Shown one piece after another: positions 24,943-33,840 of a stretch of DNA of 64,000 nucleotides (its first letter is position 1; every line of letters begins with the position of its first letter). The DNA comes from Autumnicola tepida (GTDB lineage Bacteria; Bacteroidota; Bacteroidia; Flavobacteriales; Flavobacteriaceae): contig NZ_JAVRHQ010000025.1 in assembly GCF_031846485.1 (NCBI RefSeq), positions 1 through 64,000 on the forward strand, given 5' to 3'. Below the pieces are notes generated by a model. That model had not been told where the DNA came from and did no database searches. It was given only the letters and a program-made list of their open reading frames with translations. A program made the position numbers and the translations under genes.

Positions 24943-26775
24943 ATGGAGCATTTTGTAGTATCAGCCCGTAAATACCGACCGCAAACCTTTAAGGATGTTG
25001 TTGGCCAGCAGGCCATTACCAACACCCTTGCCAATGCCATAAAGCACAATCATCTTGCGCAGGCATTGCTGTTCACCGGTCCGCGTGGAGTGGGAAAAAC
25101 CACCTGTGCCCGTATTTTGGCGAAAATGATCAATCAGGATGAACACCATTCGCCCGATGAAGATTTCGCATTTAACATTTTTGAGCTGGATGCTGCTTCC
25201 AATAACTCGGTGGACGATATTCGTAACCTTATAGACCAGGTTAGGATTCCCCCGCAGGTTGGGCATTACAAGGTGTATATTATTGACGAGGTGCATATGC
25301 TCTCTGCCTCTGCTTTTAATGCTTTTTTAAAAACGCTGGAAGAGCCGCCGAAACATGCGATTTTTATCCTTGCGACTACTGAAAAACATAAGATAATTCC
25401 TACCATTCTTTCCCGTTGCCAGATCTTTGATTTTAAAAGGATCACCGTGACTGATGCCAAAAATTACCTGGCATATATCGCAGAACAGGAAGGAGTGAAC
25501 GCCGATGAGGATGCTTTGCAGATCATTGCCCAGAAAGCAGATGGCGCCATGCGCGACGCGCTTTCAATTTATGATCGTGTGGTTAGTTTTAGCGGAAATG
25601 AACTTACCCGGCAAGCCGTCACCGAAAACCTGAACGTACTGGATTATGATACGTATATGAAGGTGACAGACCTTATCCTGGAAAACAACATCCCGGAATT
25701 GTTAGTTACTTATAATGACATTCTTTCCAGCGGTTTCGACGGGCACCATTTTATCGCTGGCCTTGCCTCCCACTTTAGGGATTTGCTGGTTTGTAAAGAT
25801 CAAAAGACAATTTCCCTGCTGGAAGTTGGAGAACAGACCAAAACCAAATATTTTGAACAATCTCAAAAAGCTTCCCACCGCTTCTTACTGGAAGGAATCG
25901 AGCTCACGAATGACTGTGACCTCAAATACAAAACCAGTCGAAATCAGCGGCTTTTGGTAGAATTGTGCCTAATGCAGCTTGCCTCTATCACTTTTGATGG
26001 AGAAAAAAAAAAGCCTGAGCGCGGAATAATTCCACCCAAACATTTTGAAAACGCCCCTTCTCCTCTTTCTTCGGAAGAAAAAAAGCTTATTCAAAATAAT
26101 GAATATGCTTCCAATGATGCTGTAGCGCCAAAAGAAGCACAACTTCCTTCAGAAAAAAATAAAACTCCCGATAGCGAATGTGCCCCGGTAAAGGAAAACC
26201 CTGAATATTATTCAGAAAAAAGCCCTGCGGAAGAAAATAAGCAAACTCCATCCACCCCGGCTGCTGTTGCTGCGGAAGCGCCAGCCAAAGAACCGGTAAT
26301 CGACACTTCAGTTAAAAAAGAAAGAGTTTCAGGACTTTCCCTGAAAAGCATTCGGAAGAAAAAAGAAATCCAGGCAAAACAGCAGGAAAATGTTCCGAAG
26401 GAAAAGGAAATGACCAGCGATTTCACTGAAAATCAGCTGCACCTTGCCTGGAATGAATACGTGCAAAGACTGAAGAAGAACGGAGAGAAAATCCTGGCTT
26501 CTATCCTGGAAACAGATTTACCAAGGCTTAAGGAAAAGGAAATCACCATGGAATTGCCAAATGAAACCATGAAGCTGGATTTGGAAAGGGCCCAGAATAA
26601 ACTTATGGGATTTCTGAAACACAAACTCCATAACTCACAGATTTCCCTTAACATTCATGTGAATGAAAGCAGCGCCAAAAAATTCGCCTTCACTCCAATG
26701 GAAAAATATAATAAGCTGAAGGAAAAAAACCCGCTGATAGAAAAATTACGAACCACCTTTGATTTAGACGTATAG
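24943..26775 (+). CDS. dnaX: DNA polymerase III subunit gamma/tau
   Basis: Clamp-loader ATPase subunit that also ties the polymerase cores together. With the ATG at 24943 the protein has 610 residues (MEHFVVSARKYRPQTF; a TTG one codon upstream is ignored). Motifs: Walker A FTGPRGVGKTTCAR, Walker B IIDEVHMLS, sensor 1 ILATTEKHK and SRC motif TILSRCQIF. The usual four-cysteine zinc module between the P-loop and LDAASNNSVDDIR is missing; a short acidic stretch (QDEHHSPDED) stands in its place. A low-complexity linker (about 350-490) precedes a C-terminal tau-like domain. It is followed after 2 bases by miaE. Confidence 0.93.
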   Translation: MEHFVVSARKYRPQTFKDVVGQQAITNTLANAIKHNHLAQALLFTGPRGVGKTTCARILAKMINQDEHHSPDEDFAFNIFELDAASNNSVDDIRNLIDQVRIPPQVGHYKVYIIDEVHMLSASAFNAFLKTLEEPPKHAIFILATTEKHKIIPTILSRCQIFDFKRITVTDAKNYLAYIAEQEGVNADEDALQIIAQKADGAMRDALSIYDRVVSFSGNELTRQAVTENLNVLDYDTYMKVTDLILENNIPELLVTYNDILSSGFDGHHFIAGLASHFRDLLVCKDQKTISLLEVGEQTKTKYFEQSQKASHRFLLEGIELTNDCDLKYKTSRNQRLLVELCLMQLASITFDGEKKKPERGIIPPKHFENAPSPLSSEEKKLIQNNEYASNDAVAPKEAQLPSEKNKTPDSECAPVKENPEYYSEKSPAEENKQTPSTPAAVAAEAPAKEPVIDTSVKKERVSGLSLKSIRKKKEIQAKQQENVPKEKEMTSDFTENQLHLAWNEYVQRLKKNGEKILASILETDLPRLKEKEITMELPNETMKLDLERAQNKLMGFLKHKLHNSQISLNIHVNESSAKKFAFTPMEKYNKLKEKNPLIEKLRTTFDLDV

Positions 26776-26777
26776 CC

Positions 26778-27362
26778 ATGTTAGGATTAAAATTACCCAC
26801 AGACACCAGATGGGCCGATATTGCTAAAAAAAACATCGATGAAATTTTGATAGACCACGCCTGGTGTGAGCAAAAAGCGGCTTCTACGGCAATTTCTTTA
26901 ATTGTTACCTATCCTGAATATAATGAACTGGTTACTGCCATGACGGCACTTGCCAGGGAAGAAATGGGACATTTTAAAATGGTGCACGATAAAATCCTGG
27001 AGCGGGGATACATTATGGGTTATGACCGTAAAGATGAATACGTATTGCAACTGCGTAATTTCTTTCCTAAAGGCGGCAGCAGGCCCACCCAGCTTGTGCA
27101 TAGATTATTAATTGCAGGACTTATTGAAGCAAGAAGCTGTGAGCGGTTTCGTTTACTTTCGGAAAAACTGGAAGATAAGCAGCTCGCAGAATTCTACCGA
27201 AGCCTGATGGTAAGTGAAGCAAACCACTACACAATGTTCTTAAAATTTGCACGCAAATATGGCGAAAACAAGGAAGAGGTAGATCAAAAATGGCAGGATT
27301 TACTGGAATTTGAAGCCAAAGTAATGAAGGACCTGGGAAACAAAGAAAGCATTCACGGGTAA
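26778..27362 (+). CDS. miaE: tRNA-(ms2io6A37) hydroxylase
   Basis: A non-heme diiron monooxygenase that hydroxylates the isopentenyl group of the modified adenosine 37 in tRNA. The 194-residue ferritin-like protein has the paired iron-ligand motifs REEMGHF (ExxH, about 57-60) and SEANHY (ExxH), with IEARSCERF between them. The whole chain from WCEQKAASTA onward matches the family. It sits 2 bases after dnaX, so it is likely co-transcribed. Confidence 0.92.
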   Translation: MLGLKLPTDTRWADIAKKNIDEILIDHAWCEQKAASTAISLIVTYPEYNELVTAMTALAREEMGHFKMVHDKILERGYIMGYDRKDEYVLQLRNFFPKGGSRPTQLVHRLLIAGLIEARSCERFRLLSEKLEDKQLAEFYRSLMVSEANHYTMFLKFARKYGENKEEVDQKWQDLLEFEAKVMKDLGNKESIHG

Positions 27363-27372
27363 TTCTTCAGTT

Positions 27373-28065
27373 TTGAACATAAAGTTTAAAACCATTTCCA
27401 TAGTACATTTTGTATCAGCGTGCATTGGCTTTTTTCTGACGATGCTATTAGCGGGATTTTTCTTAAAATCCTCTTTGTTAATATTGCTGGTTGTTTTATT
27501 CCCAATCCTAACCTACCCTTTGTTTAGAGGTGAAGTGTTAATTACATCTTCAGAAGAAAAACTACTGATAAAGTGGTATAGAAAACCTATATTCAGGAAA
27601 ATTACCAGGGAAGAAATTCTAATTAAGGATATCATCCGGTGGAAGTACATAAGTGGCAACCGTGGTCCCGATAAATTCATAATAATTGAACAAAACGGGA
27701 AGAGACATTCTTTCCGCCCCGCCCTTTTCCCACCAACCAGGGATATGAAACAAGAATTATCGAAGGGCTTTGATGAAATGATGCGGGAATTTAACAAAAA
27801 TACATCCAGGGAAAAACTTAAAGAGAAGATCTACTCTTCATCTTATCTTCACCAACTGAAATTGAAAAAGAAAAAGCTAAGCATCTTGTTATACATCCTG
27901 GGTTCTGCAGGGTTACTTATTCTAGCCATCATGTTTTTTACTCCTGAAAAAAACAAGGATTTCCTGAGTATTCTGTTTATCTTCTTATTCCTTTTCATAC
28001 TGTTTTCTACCTTTCTCAGAAAGTCGCTAAAAATGGAGGAAAAGCAATTACTTACTTTTAATTAG
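27373..28065 (+). CDS. Hypothetical membrane protein
   Basis: A 230-residue protein with two hydrophobic helices near the N-terminus (about 8-30 and 33-50) and two near the C-terminus (about 174-193 and 198-215). The middle is basic and cytosolic, with WKYISGNRGPDKFIIIEQNG resembling a PH-like membrane-associated domain. The start is a TTG at 27373; the next ATG is inside the first helix. Its last 8 bases overlap the end of the convergent ppx gene, and the stop codons interlock (TTAATTAG). No family could be named. Confidence 0.65.
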   Translation: MNIKFKTISIVHFVSACIGFFLTMLLAGFFLKSSLLILLVVLFPILTYPLFRGEVLITSSEEKLLIKWYRKPIFRKITREEILIKDIIRWKYISGNRGPDKFIIIEQNGKRHSFRPALFPPTRDMKQELSKGFDEMMREFNKNTSREKLKEKIYSSSYLHQLKLKKKKLSILLYILGSAGLLILAIMFFTPEKNKDFLSILFIFLFLFILFSTFLRKSLKMEEKQLLTFN

Positions 28066-28963
28066 AAGCGTTTTGGTGTTCCTCATTATAAAGCGATTTT
28101 ATGATCCCGTCTGAAAGGCCAATTTTAGGAACGTGGATATTATGCGCCTTCGCCCATTTCATAGAACGCAGGTAAATTTTTGAAGCCGGAATAATCACAT
28201 CGGCACGGTCGCTCTTCAGGTCCAGTTCGGTAATGCGTTCTTCATAAGTATAGGAATTCAGCAATTCATCATACTTCTTCAGATAGGCCAGGCTCAGGGG
28301 CTTGCCTTCTTTTTTACCGCTGGTCTTGAAAATGTTGTTAATGTTTCCGCCGGAACCAATAAGATCGATTTCCTTAAAATCTCTGGTAGTATCCTTTACC
28401 CAGGTTTCCATTTCTTTCCAGGTTTTATTTTCAACCAAATCATTTAAAAGCCGCACTGTACCTACCTTGAAAGATTTTGAAGCAACGGTTTTCCCATTGC
28501 TGTAAAGCGTATATTCTGTACTCCCGCCTCCAACGTCAACATACAAATAGTTACAGTCATTCTGGATTAGCGCGTGTAAATCTGTAGCCGCGATAATTGC
28601 CGCTTCATGGCTGCCATCTATAATCTCGATTTCCACCCCGGTTTTCTCCCTGATCTTTTGGGTAACCTCCTCTCCGTTTTCAGCTTCCCTCATTGCCGAA
28701 GTGGCACAGGCTTTATATCTTTCTACCCCGTGAGACTTCATAAGCAGGTCAAAAGCCTGCATGGTGTCCAGCATCCTGGCGATATTATTTTCTGAAATCT
28801 TTTGATGAAGAAATACATCTGCACCCAGACGGATTGGTACGCGCACAAGTGATGTTTTCCTGAAATTGGTTTCTTTCCCTGCCTTTTCTGTTACAGTGGA
28901 AATTAAAAGCCTCACGGCATTTGATCCTATATCTATTGCTGCGTATTTTTTTTGTGTAATCAC
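28058..28963 (-). CDS. ppx: Exopolyphosphatase (Ppx/GppA family)
   Basis: Removes terminal phosphate from polyphosphate, or hydrolyses pppGpp in GppA-type members. The 301-residue protein has the actin-fold phosphate loops AIDIGSNAVRLLIS at the start and VDVGGGSTEYTLYS in the middle. It is the short, single-module form without the C-terminal HD-like domain. Translation starts at GTG 28963, overlapping the ppk1 stop (GTGA), so it is coupled to the polyphosphate kinase gene; this context favours polyphosphate as substrate. Confidence 0.9.
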   Translation of the reverse strand: MITQKKYAAIDIGSNAVRLLISTVTEKAGKETNFRKTSLVRVPIRLGADVFLHQKISENNIARMLDTMQAFDLLMKSHGVERYKACATSAMREAENGEEVTQKIREKTGVEIEIIDGSHEAAIIAATDLHALIQNDCNYLYVDVGGGSTEYTLYSNGKTVASKSFKVGTVRLLNDLVENKTWKEMETWVKDTTRDFKEIDLIGSGGNINNIFKTSGKKEGKPLSLAYLKKYDELLNSYTYEERITELDLKSDRADVIIPASKIYLRSMKWAKAHNIHVPKIGLSDGIIKSLYNEEHQNASN

Positions 28964-31059
28964 TCTGTAGTAGTTTCTATCTTTTTCAAATAATAATCAT
29001 AAAGGGCAAACTGGGAACGCGTCACCGGCTCCTTATGCTCTCTGTAAATATTTTCCTGTTCAGGATTAAAAATCCTTGCTTTTACATTGTCTTTCCAGCT
29101 AATTTCAAAAGTTTCCAGGATTTCCTGCTTGATATCTTCCTGATAAATAGGACAGGAAATTTCCACGCGCTGGTCCATATTCCGCGTCATCCAATCGGCA
29201 GAAGAAATATAGATTTTCGGGTCCCCGGCATTTTCAAATATATAAACCCGTGGATGTTCTAAAAATTTATCCACCACACTTATAGCCTCAATGTTTTCGC
29301 TCATTCCTTCTACGCCGGGAATAAGACAGCAGATGCCTCTTACAATCAGCTTGATCTTAACCCCGGCCTGGCTGGCCATGTAAAGTTTATCGATCATCTT
29401 ATAATCGGAAAGGCTGTTTAGCTTCAGTTTGATTTCAGCATGTATACCTTTTTTCGCGGAATCTATTTCCTTCTGAATTAGGTTCATCAACGTTATTCTG
29501 GTATAATGCGGCGAAACCAGCAAATGTTTGTACTTGCTTACCTTATAGTTGGTTTCAAAGAAATCAAAAACCTTGTCTACTTCTTTCAGAATTTCAGCAT
29601 TGGCGGTAAAAAGAGTATAGTCGGTATAAACCCTGGAGGTAGATTCGTTAAAATTACCTGTACTTATAAAACCATACCTAATTAATTTACTGTTTTCTTC
29701 CCTTTCAATTACGCAGGCTTTGCAGTGTACTTTCAAACCAGGCACCCCAAAAATAAGGTTAACGCCCTCCTGCTGCATCTGCTCTGCATACCTGATATTG
29801 GCAACTTCGTCAAATCTCGCCCTAAGCTCAATTTGTACGGTCACTTTTTTTCCGTTTTTCACGGCATTGATAAGAGAACTGGCAATATGGGAGATCTTGG
29901 CAAGCCGGTAAATGGTAATTTTTATAGTTTTTACCTTTGGATCCAATGCAGCTTCCCGCAGGAATTTTACGGTATATGCAAAACTTTGATAAGGGGTATA
30001 AAGCAGAAAATCCTTTTGTGCGATTCCAGATAACAGGCTGGCCTGCAGGATAAGCCCCGGAATTGGCAAAGGCTCGTTTACTTCATAATACAAATCTTTG
30101 GATCCCACGCTGGGAAAGCCCATATAATCCCTGCGGTTATGGTAACGGCCGCCAGGAATAATACTATCTGTAGTGTCGATTCCCATCTTATTCATTAAAT
30201 AAGTAAGGGTATCTTCCTCTATATTCATGTCATAAACAAAGCGAACGGGATCTCCTTTTATACGGTCTTTAACGCTGCTGGAAATTTTATCTATAAAACT
30301 TTTACTAAGGTCACTGTCTATATCCAGTTCTGCATCCCGGGTTATTTTAATCATATGGGCGGTAATGCTCTCATAATCGAAAATATTGAAAATCCGGTGC
30401 AGGTTATACCTAATCAGGTCATCCAGCAACATGATATATTGCTTGCCGTTCTCCTCCGGAAGTATTACAAAACGCTCAATACTACGTGGAATTTCTATAA
30501 GAACGTACTTCTTTTCCCTAACCGGGCGGTCAATTAGGTGTGTTATGCCGTGTTTAGGTATTTCTTCCTTCATTACCATCTTTACGGCAAGGTAGGCGGC
30601 ACTGTCTTTTAAGCTGGGAATTTCGGTAAGGTCATTTAGAATGATCGTTACCAGCGCCGGACTAACTTTTGAGAGGAAAAAATTACGGATATAATCCTGC
30701 TGGGAATCAGAAACTTCGTCTTCTTTAATGATGTTAATATTATGGTCCCTAAGGCGCGTTTGGATATCATCCAGGATCTTTAAACTTTCCGACTGTTGCC
30801 TGATCACAATTTCAGTGATTTTCTCCAGTAATTTACTTGCTTTAATGCCACCTAATTCACTTTTACCGGTTTTGCCGGCCAGGTCTATTCTTTTAACAGT
30901 AGCATATCTAACTTTGAAAAATTCATCCAGATTATTGGAGAAAATACCCAAAAAACGAAGTCTTTCAATCAGCGGAACAGTTTCGTCTTCTGCCTCCTGA
31001 AGAACCCTGGAGTTAAATTGAAGCCAGCTGAGTTCCCTGTTGATGTATTTTTTATTCAT
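28960..31059 (-). CDS. ppk1: Polyphosphate kinase 1
   Basis: Makes polyphosphate reversibly from ATP at the inner face of the membrane. The 699-residue length fits PPK1. N-terminal domain begins YINRELSWLQFNSRVLQEA. The autophosphorylated histidine is H445 in LKVHCKACVIERE. The second HxK-like region and C-terminal motif YISSADWMTRNMDQRVEI are present. Its gene lies 5 bases after sixA and overlaps ppx by 4 bases. Having synthesis and degradation in one transcript suggests coordinated turnover of the polymer. Confidence 0.95.
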   Translation of the reverse strand: MNKKYINRELSWLQFNSRVLQEAEDETVPLIERLRFLGIFSNNLDEFFKVRYATVKRIDLAGKTGKSELGGIKASKLLEKITEIVIRQQSESLKILDDIQTRLRDHNINIIKEDEVSDSQQDYIRNFFLSKVSPALVTIILNDLTEIPSLKDSAAYLAVKMVMKEEIPKHGITHLIDRPVREKKYVLIEIPRSIERFVILPEENGKQYIMLLDDLIRYNLHRIFNIFDYESITAHMIKITRDAELDIDSDLSKSFIDKISSSVKDRIKGDPVRFVYDMNIEEDTLTYLMNKMGIDTTDSIIPGGRYHNRRDYMGFPSVGSKDLYYEVNEPLPIPGLILQASLLSGIAQKDFLLYTPYQSFAYTVKFLREAALDPKVKTIKITIYRLAKISHIASSLINAVKNGKKVTVQIELRARFDEVANIRYAEQMQQEGVNLIFGVPGLKVHCKACVIEREENSKLIRYGFISTGNFNESTSRVYTDYTLFTANAEILKEVDKVFDFFETNYKVSKYKHLLVSPHYTRITLMNLIQKEIDSAKKGIHAEIKLKLNSLSDYKMIDKLYMASQAGVKIKLIVRGICCLIPGVEGMSENIEAISVVDKFLEHPRVYIFENAGDPKIYISSADWMTRNMDQRVEISCPIYQEDIKQEILETFEISWKDNVKARIFNPEQENIYREHKEPVTRSQFALYDYYLKKIETTTE

Positions 31060-31064
31060 ATAAT

Positions 31065-31553
31065 TTATCGCAAATTCTTAGGTAATAATGTCACCAGGAT
31101 TTTTCCGTTCTTAATATTCTTCCAGCTGTCTTCTTCAAAATCTATCACGCATAATCCTGTTGTAGGCAAATTATCCATAGGATTATCTCCTAAGAAATTT
31201 ACCACATTAGTCATGGCCGGATTATGACCAAAAACAATCAGTTTTTCCACCTGGTCTTTACAAGCCCGGATAACCCCTAAAAGCTCATCCTCATTAAAGG
31301 TATAAAGATCTTTTACAATTTCGAAATCCTCGTCAGGCACTTTCAGTCTATTCTTAAAGATTTTAGCGGTTTCCAGTGCCCGTACCGCTGGGCTGCTCCA
31401 AAAATGAGCCGGTGCGGTATAAAACTCCTTGAAGGCTTTAGAAACTGCCTCCCCGTCACGATAACCTCTTTTTTTAAGCGGCCGCATGTGGTCCGGAAGA
31501 TCTTCTTTCCAGGAAGATTTGCCGTGTCTTATCAAAATTAATCTTTTCATCAT
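31065..31553 (-). CDS. sixA: SixA-type histidine phosphatase
   Basis: A histidine-phosphatase-superfamily protein of about 162 residues. The catalytic motif LILIRHGKSSW has H10 as the phospho-acceptor and the second histidine is in VFGHNPAMTNVV. The start is ATG 31553 (TAATGATG overlapping the pdxH stop by one base); ATG 31550 is equally possible. A longer frame from 31580 lies inside pdxH. SixA dephosphorylates histidine phosphotransfer proteins in E. coli; its operon with ppk1, whose catalysis uses phosphohistidine, is suggestive but the substrate here is unknown. Confidence 0.85.
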   Translation of the reverse strand: MMKRLILIRHGKSSWKEDLPDHMRPLKKRGYRDGEAVSKAFKEFYTAPAHFWSSPAVRALETAKIFKNRLKVPDEDFEIVKDLYTFNEDELLGVIRACKDQVEKLIVFGHNPAMTNVVNFLGDNPMDNLPTTGLCVIDFEEDSWKNIKNGKILVTLLPKNLR

Positions 31554-32200
31554 TATGGTGCTAAACGATCCAGGTTCCAATCATTATTATCATTACGGCT
31601 ATATAGCATACGGTCATGAAGACGGTTTTTTCTACCCTGCCAGAACTCGTAACTATAAGGAACAACCAGGTAACCGCCCCATTCTTTTGGTTTTGGTATT
31701 TCCTGCCCGTTATATTCTTTTTCAAATTCATGCAGTTTATCTTCAAGTACCTTTCGGGAAGCTACGGAACGGCTTTGGTTTGATGCCAAAGCTCCCAGTT
31801 GGCTTCCCCGTGGCCTGGAGTGAAAATATGCGGCAGATTCCTCTTCAGAAATCTTTGAGGCCACTCCTTTTATAATGATTTGGCGTTCCATGGCCGGCCA
31901 GAAAAAAGAAAGGCAAACCTTTGGATTTTTTTCGATAGCTTTTCCTTTATCTGATTCGTAATTGGTAAAAAATACGAAGCCCCTCTTATCGAACTGCTTT
32001 AAAAGCACCACCCTGTTCTTGGGGAAACCATCCAGCTCGAATGTAGAGAGGTTCATCGCGTTAACTTCATCTACAGAGGGATGTGCCTCGGCAGCGTTCA
32101 ACCAGTTTTCGAATAGTTCCAAAGGATCTTCGGGGACATCTGTTTCCAGGAGTTCTCCTTTTTCGTATGATTTTCTATAATTCTGAAGATCTTTTTCCAT
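31553..32200 (-). CDS. pdxH: Pyridoxamine 5'-phosphate oxidase
   Basis: An FMN enzyme that oxidises pyridoxamine or pyridoxine 5'-phosphate to pyridoxal 5'-phosphate. The 215-residue protein matches the family throughout: RVVLLKQFDKRGFVFFTNYE, SKKGKAIE-like DKGKAIEKNPKVCLSFFW, the YFHSRPRGSQLGA signature and the C-terminal WQGRKNRLHDR and DNNDWNLDRLAP. It is the first gene of the pdxH-sixA-ppk1-ppx run. Confidence 0.96.
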   Translation of the reverse strand: MEKDLQNYRKSYEKGELLETDVPEDPLELFENWLNAAEAHPSVDEVNAMNLSTFELDGFPKNRVVLLKQFDKRGFVFFTNYESDKGKAIEKNPKVCLSFFWPAMERQIIIKGVASKISEEESAAYFHSRPRGSQLGALASNQSRSVASRKVLEDKLHEFEKEYNGQEIPKPKEWGGYLVVPYSYEFWQGRKNRLHDRMLYSRNDNNDWNLDRLAP

Positions 32201-32478
32201 GTATAGCCATTTCCGGCAATTTACGAGTTTTGAAGGGAAGTTAAAATGTTAGGATGCACTTTAAACTCTGGATTATATAACAGAAAGTAGGAAGGATTCC
32301 TCTTGGTTTCTGAATAAAAAGTTAAGATATGTATTTTGTCGATTTTTTATTGTTTTTTATCTATAAGCGTTAGTCCAGCTTTTATTTTTGAAATAAATAG
32401 CCCTAACTTGCTACTTATTAATTCTCACGTCCCTCCGGAATTAATGCAACTTAGCCTGCTACTGAAGAACGTAGTATA

Positions 32479-32970
32479 ATGAGCCAACATGTTTTAAGTA
32501 CCGGAAGGATTAATAATTACACTTCCAGATTTCTGTTTATCCTTTTAATTCTGAGCACCATTATCAGTTGTTCTGTTCCGGGTATGGCCAACAAGGAAAG
32601 CTACGAAAGAAATCATACCGTATACGCTGTAGATTTTAATCCACAAAACCTTAATAAAATTTACATCTACAAAATGGAGGAGGGTGATTGGATCTCTATT
32701 GGAGAAGTCAAAAACGGCCTGAACGCTAAATATTCAATTAATATAGTAGATGATCATCTTACAGTAACGGCCAATCAGGCCCCAATGGAGGTGCCTAACT
32801 ATAAAACCTGGCTAAAATACGCCATAGAAGAACTGGGATACAGCTCAAGTTCTACTTACGATGTTTTTGAAACTGTCGAAGAAGGATGGATCTACACTAT
32901 TGATCTGAAAAAATTTCCTCTTATTGAACAGGAACAAGAACACAGAATGCTTATGTATGAAATTAAATGA
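32479..32970 (+). CDS. Hypothetical lipoprotein
   Basis: A 163-residue protein whose hydrophobic stretch FLFILLILSTIISC (about residues 19-32) ends in a lipobox with C32, so it is probably an envelope lipoprotein. An unusually long polar lead of about 17 residues precedes the hydrophobic core; a start closer to it is not available as ATG. The mature part is mixed alpha/beta with no recognised motif. The last codons lie inside a perfect inverted repeat (32953-32992). Function unknown; it precedes the giant adhesin region by 315 bases. Confidence 0.65.
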   Translation: MSQHVLSTGRINNYTSRFLFILLILSTIISCSVPGMANKESYERNHTVYAVDFNPQNLNKIYIYKMEEGDWISIGEVKNGLNAKYSINIVDDHLTVTANQAPMEVPNYKTWLKYAIEELGYSSSSTYDVFETVEEGWIYTIDLKKFPLIEQEQEHRMLMYEIK

Positions 32971-32992
32971 TTAGACATTTAATTTCATACAT
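32953..32992. terminator. Perfect 17-base inverted repeat at the lipoprotein gene end
   Basis: Arms ATGTATGAAATTAAATG (32953-32969) and CATTTAATTTCATACAT (32976-32992) are exactly complementary with a 6-base loop. The left arm contains the last codons and part of the stop of the lipoprotein gene. There is only a short T-rich tail after it, so it could be a terminator or a structure that protects the 3' end of the mRNA. Confidence 0.5.
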
Positions 32993-33285
32993 TTCTCGCC
33001 ATATTTCCTAATTTACAATTTGCACTTCTCTGTTAAATACCAAAGTTGCTGTTGAACGAGTATATTCTACACTACATCTAAAATTCCTTCAAAAACTTTT
33101 TTAAGCTTTTTATTCTGGTAATTTTACACTGTTGAACAGCTATAATAGATTTCATAATTAGAACCTATAGGTGAAATCCCCCAAATTTTGCCCGATATAA
33201 ATTCAACTATAATTAGATCGTAATTCTGCCCCACAGATTAAAGATTTAAGTTTTAAATTTTTTTTATCACAAATCTATCTAAACT
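32993..33285. other. AT-rich noncoding gap before the adhesin cluster
   Basis: No gene is seen. The 9-base sequence CTGTTGAAC occurs twice (33049-33057 and 33129-33137), the second within the palindrome CTGTTGAACAG. A clear TAnnTTTG box was not found, though TAAATTTT at 33254-33261 lies 24 bases before the next ATG. The promoter of the adhesin cluster probably lies here. Confidence 0.4.
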
Positions 33286-33792
33286 ATGAAGACTACTACT
33301 ACTTCTGTCATGCTGGTAAATTTTCTGATGATCTTCCTGATCTCCTTTTCTGCATCTGCACAAAAATACCAGGCTTACAATCTGGAGCAGATAATGAAAC
33401 CCACTACAAAATCAAGAACTTCTTTTAACACTGCACAAGTGGAGAACATAAACGCTCTTATTTATGATCTCAACCCGACAATTTTTGTAGAAGACCAAAA
33501 AGTAAAATCCTATGATGAAAAAGATCCTCTCATAGCACGCGTTAAACCAGATTCCTGGAACCTTTTATCCCAGGATGAAGAGATCTTTAATTCTATAGAA
33601 CTTATCACTTTACAATTACCACAAGCCAATTCCTTTTCACAAACTCTCGATCTCTCAGGCTTTAAAAGTTTCAACAACCTTAAATACATTTTTGTAGAAT
33701 GTACAGGTAATTGCACTGCAGGGCAGGTTGAGAGAATTTTCAGAAATGTGGGAGAGGTAACTGTTTTATACGTGGTTTCCACCCCGGAATAG
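33286..33792 (+). CDS. Hypothetical secreted protein upstream of giant adhesin
   Basis: A 168-residue protein with a clear signal peptide (VMLVNFLMIFLISFSASAQ; cleavage probably after SASA, about residue 25). The mature part has alternating strands and helices and ends FVECTGNCTAGQVERIF followed by VTVLYVV; the two cysteines four apart could pair. No family was recognised. The 48-base gap to the giant gene suggests one transcript, so a role in assembly, regulation or surface display of that protein is possible but unproven. Confidence 0.7.
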   Translation: MKTTTTSVMLVNFLMIFLISFSASAQKYQAYNLEQIMKPTTKSRTSFNTAQVENINALIYDLNPTIFVEDQKVKSYDEKDPLIARVKPDSWNLLSQDEEIFNSIELITLQLPQANSFSQTLDLSGFKSFNNLKYIFVECTGNCTAGQVERIFRNVGEVTVLYVVSTPE

Positions 33793-33840
33793 TACAGAAG
33801 AAAGACAGAAGAATTCCTGCCATATTTTAATCTAAAAGTT

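Noticed and set aside
27373..28065. Hypothetical membrane gene as part of the ppx unit
   Set aside because: It is convergent with ppx, not co-directional, and shares only an 8-base overlap of stops.
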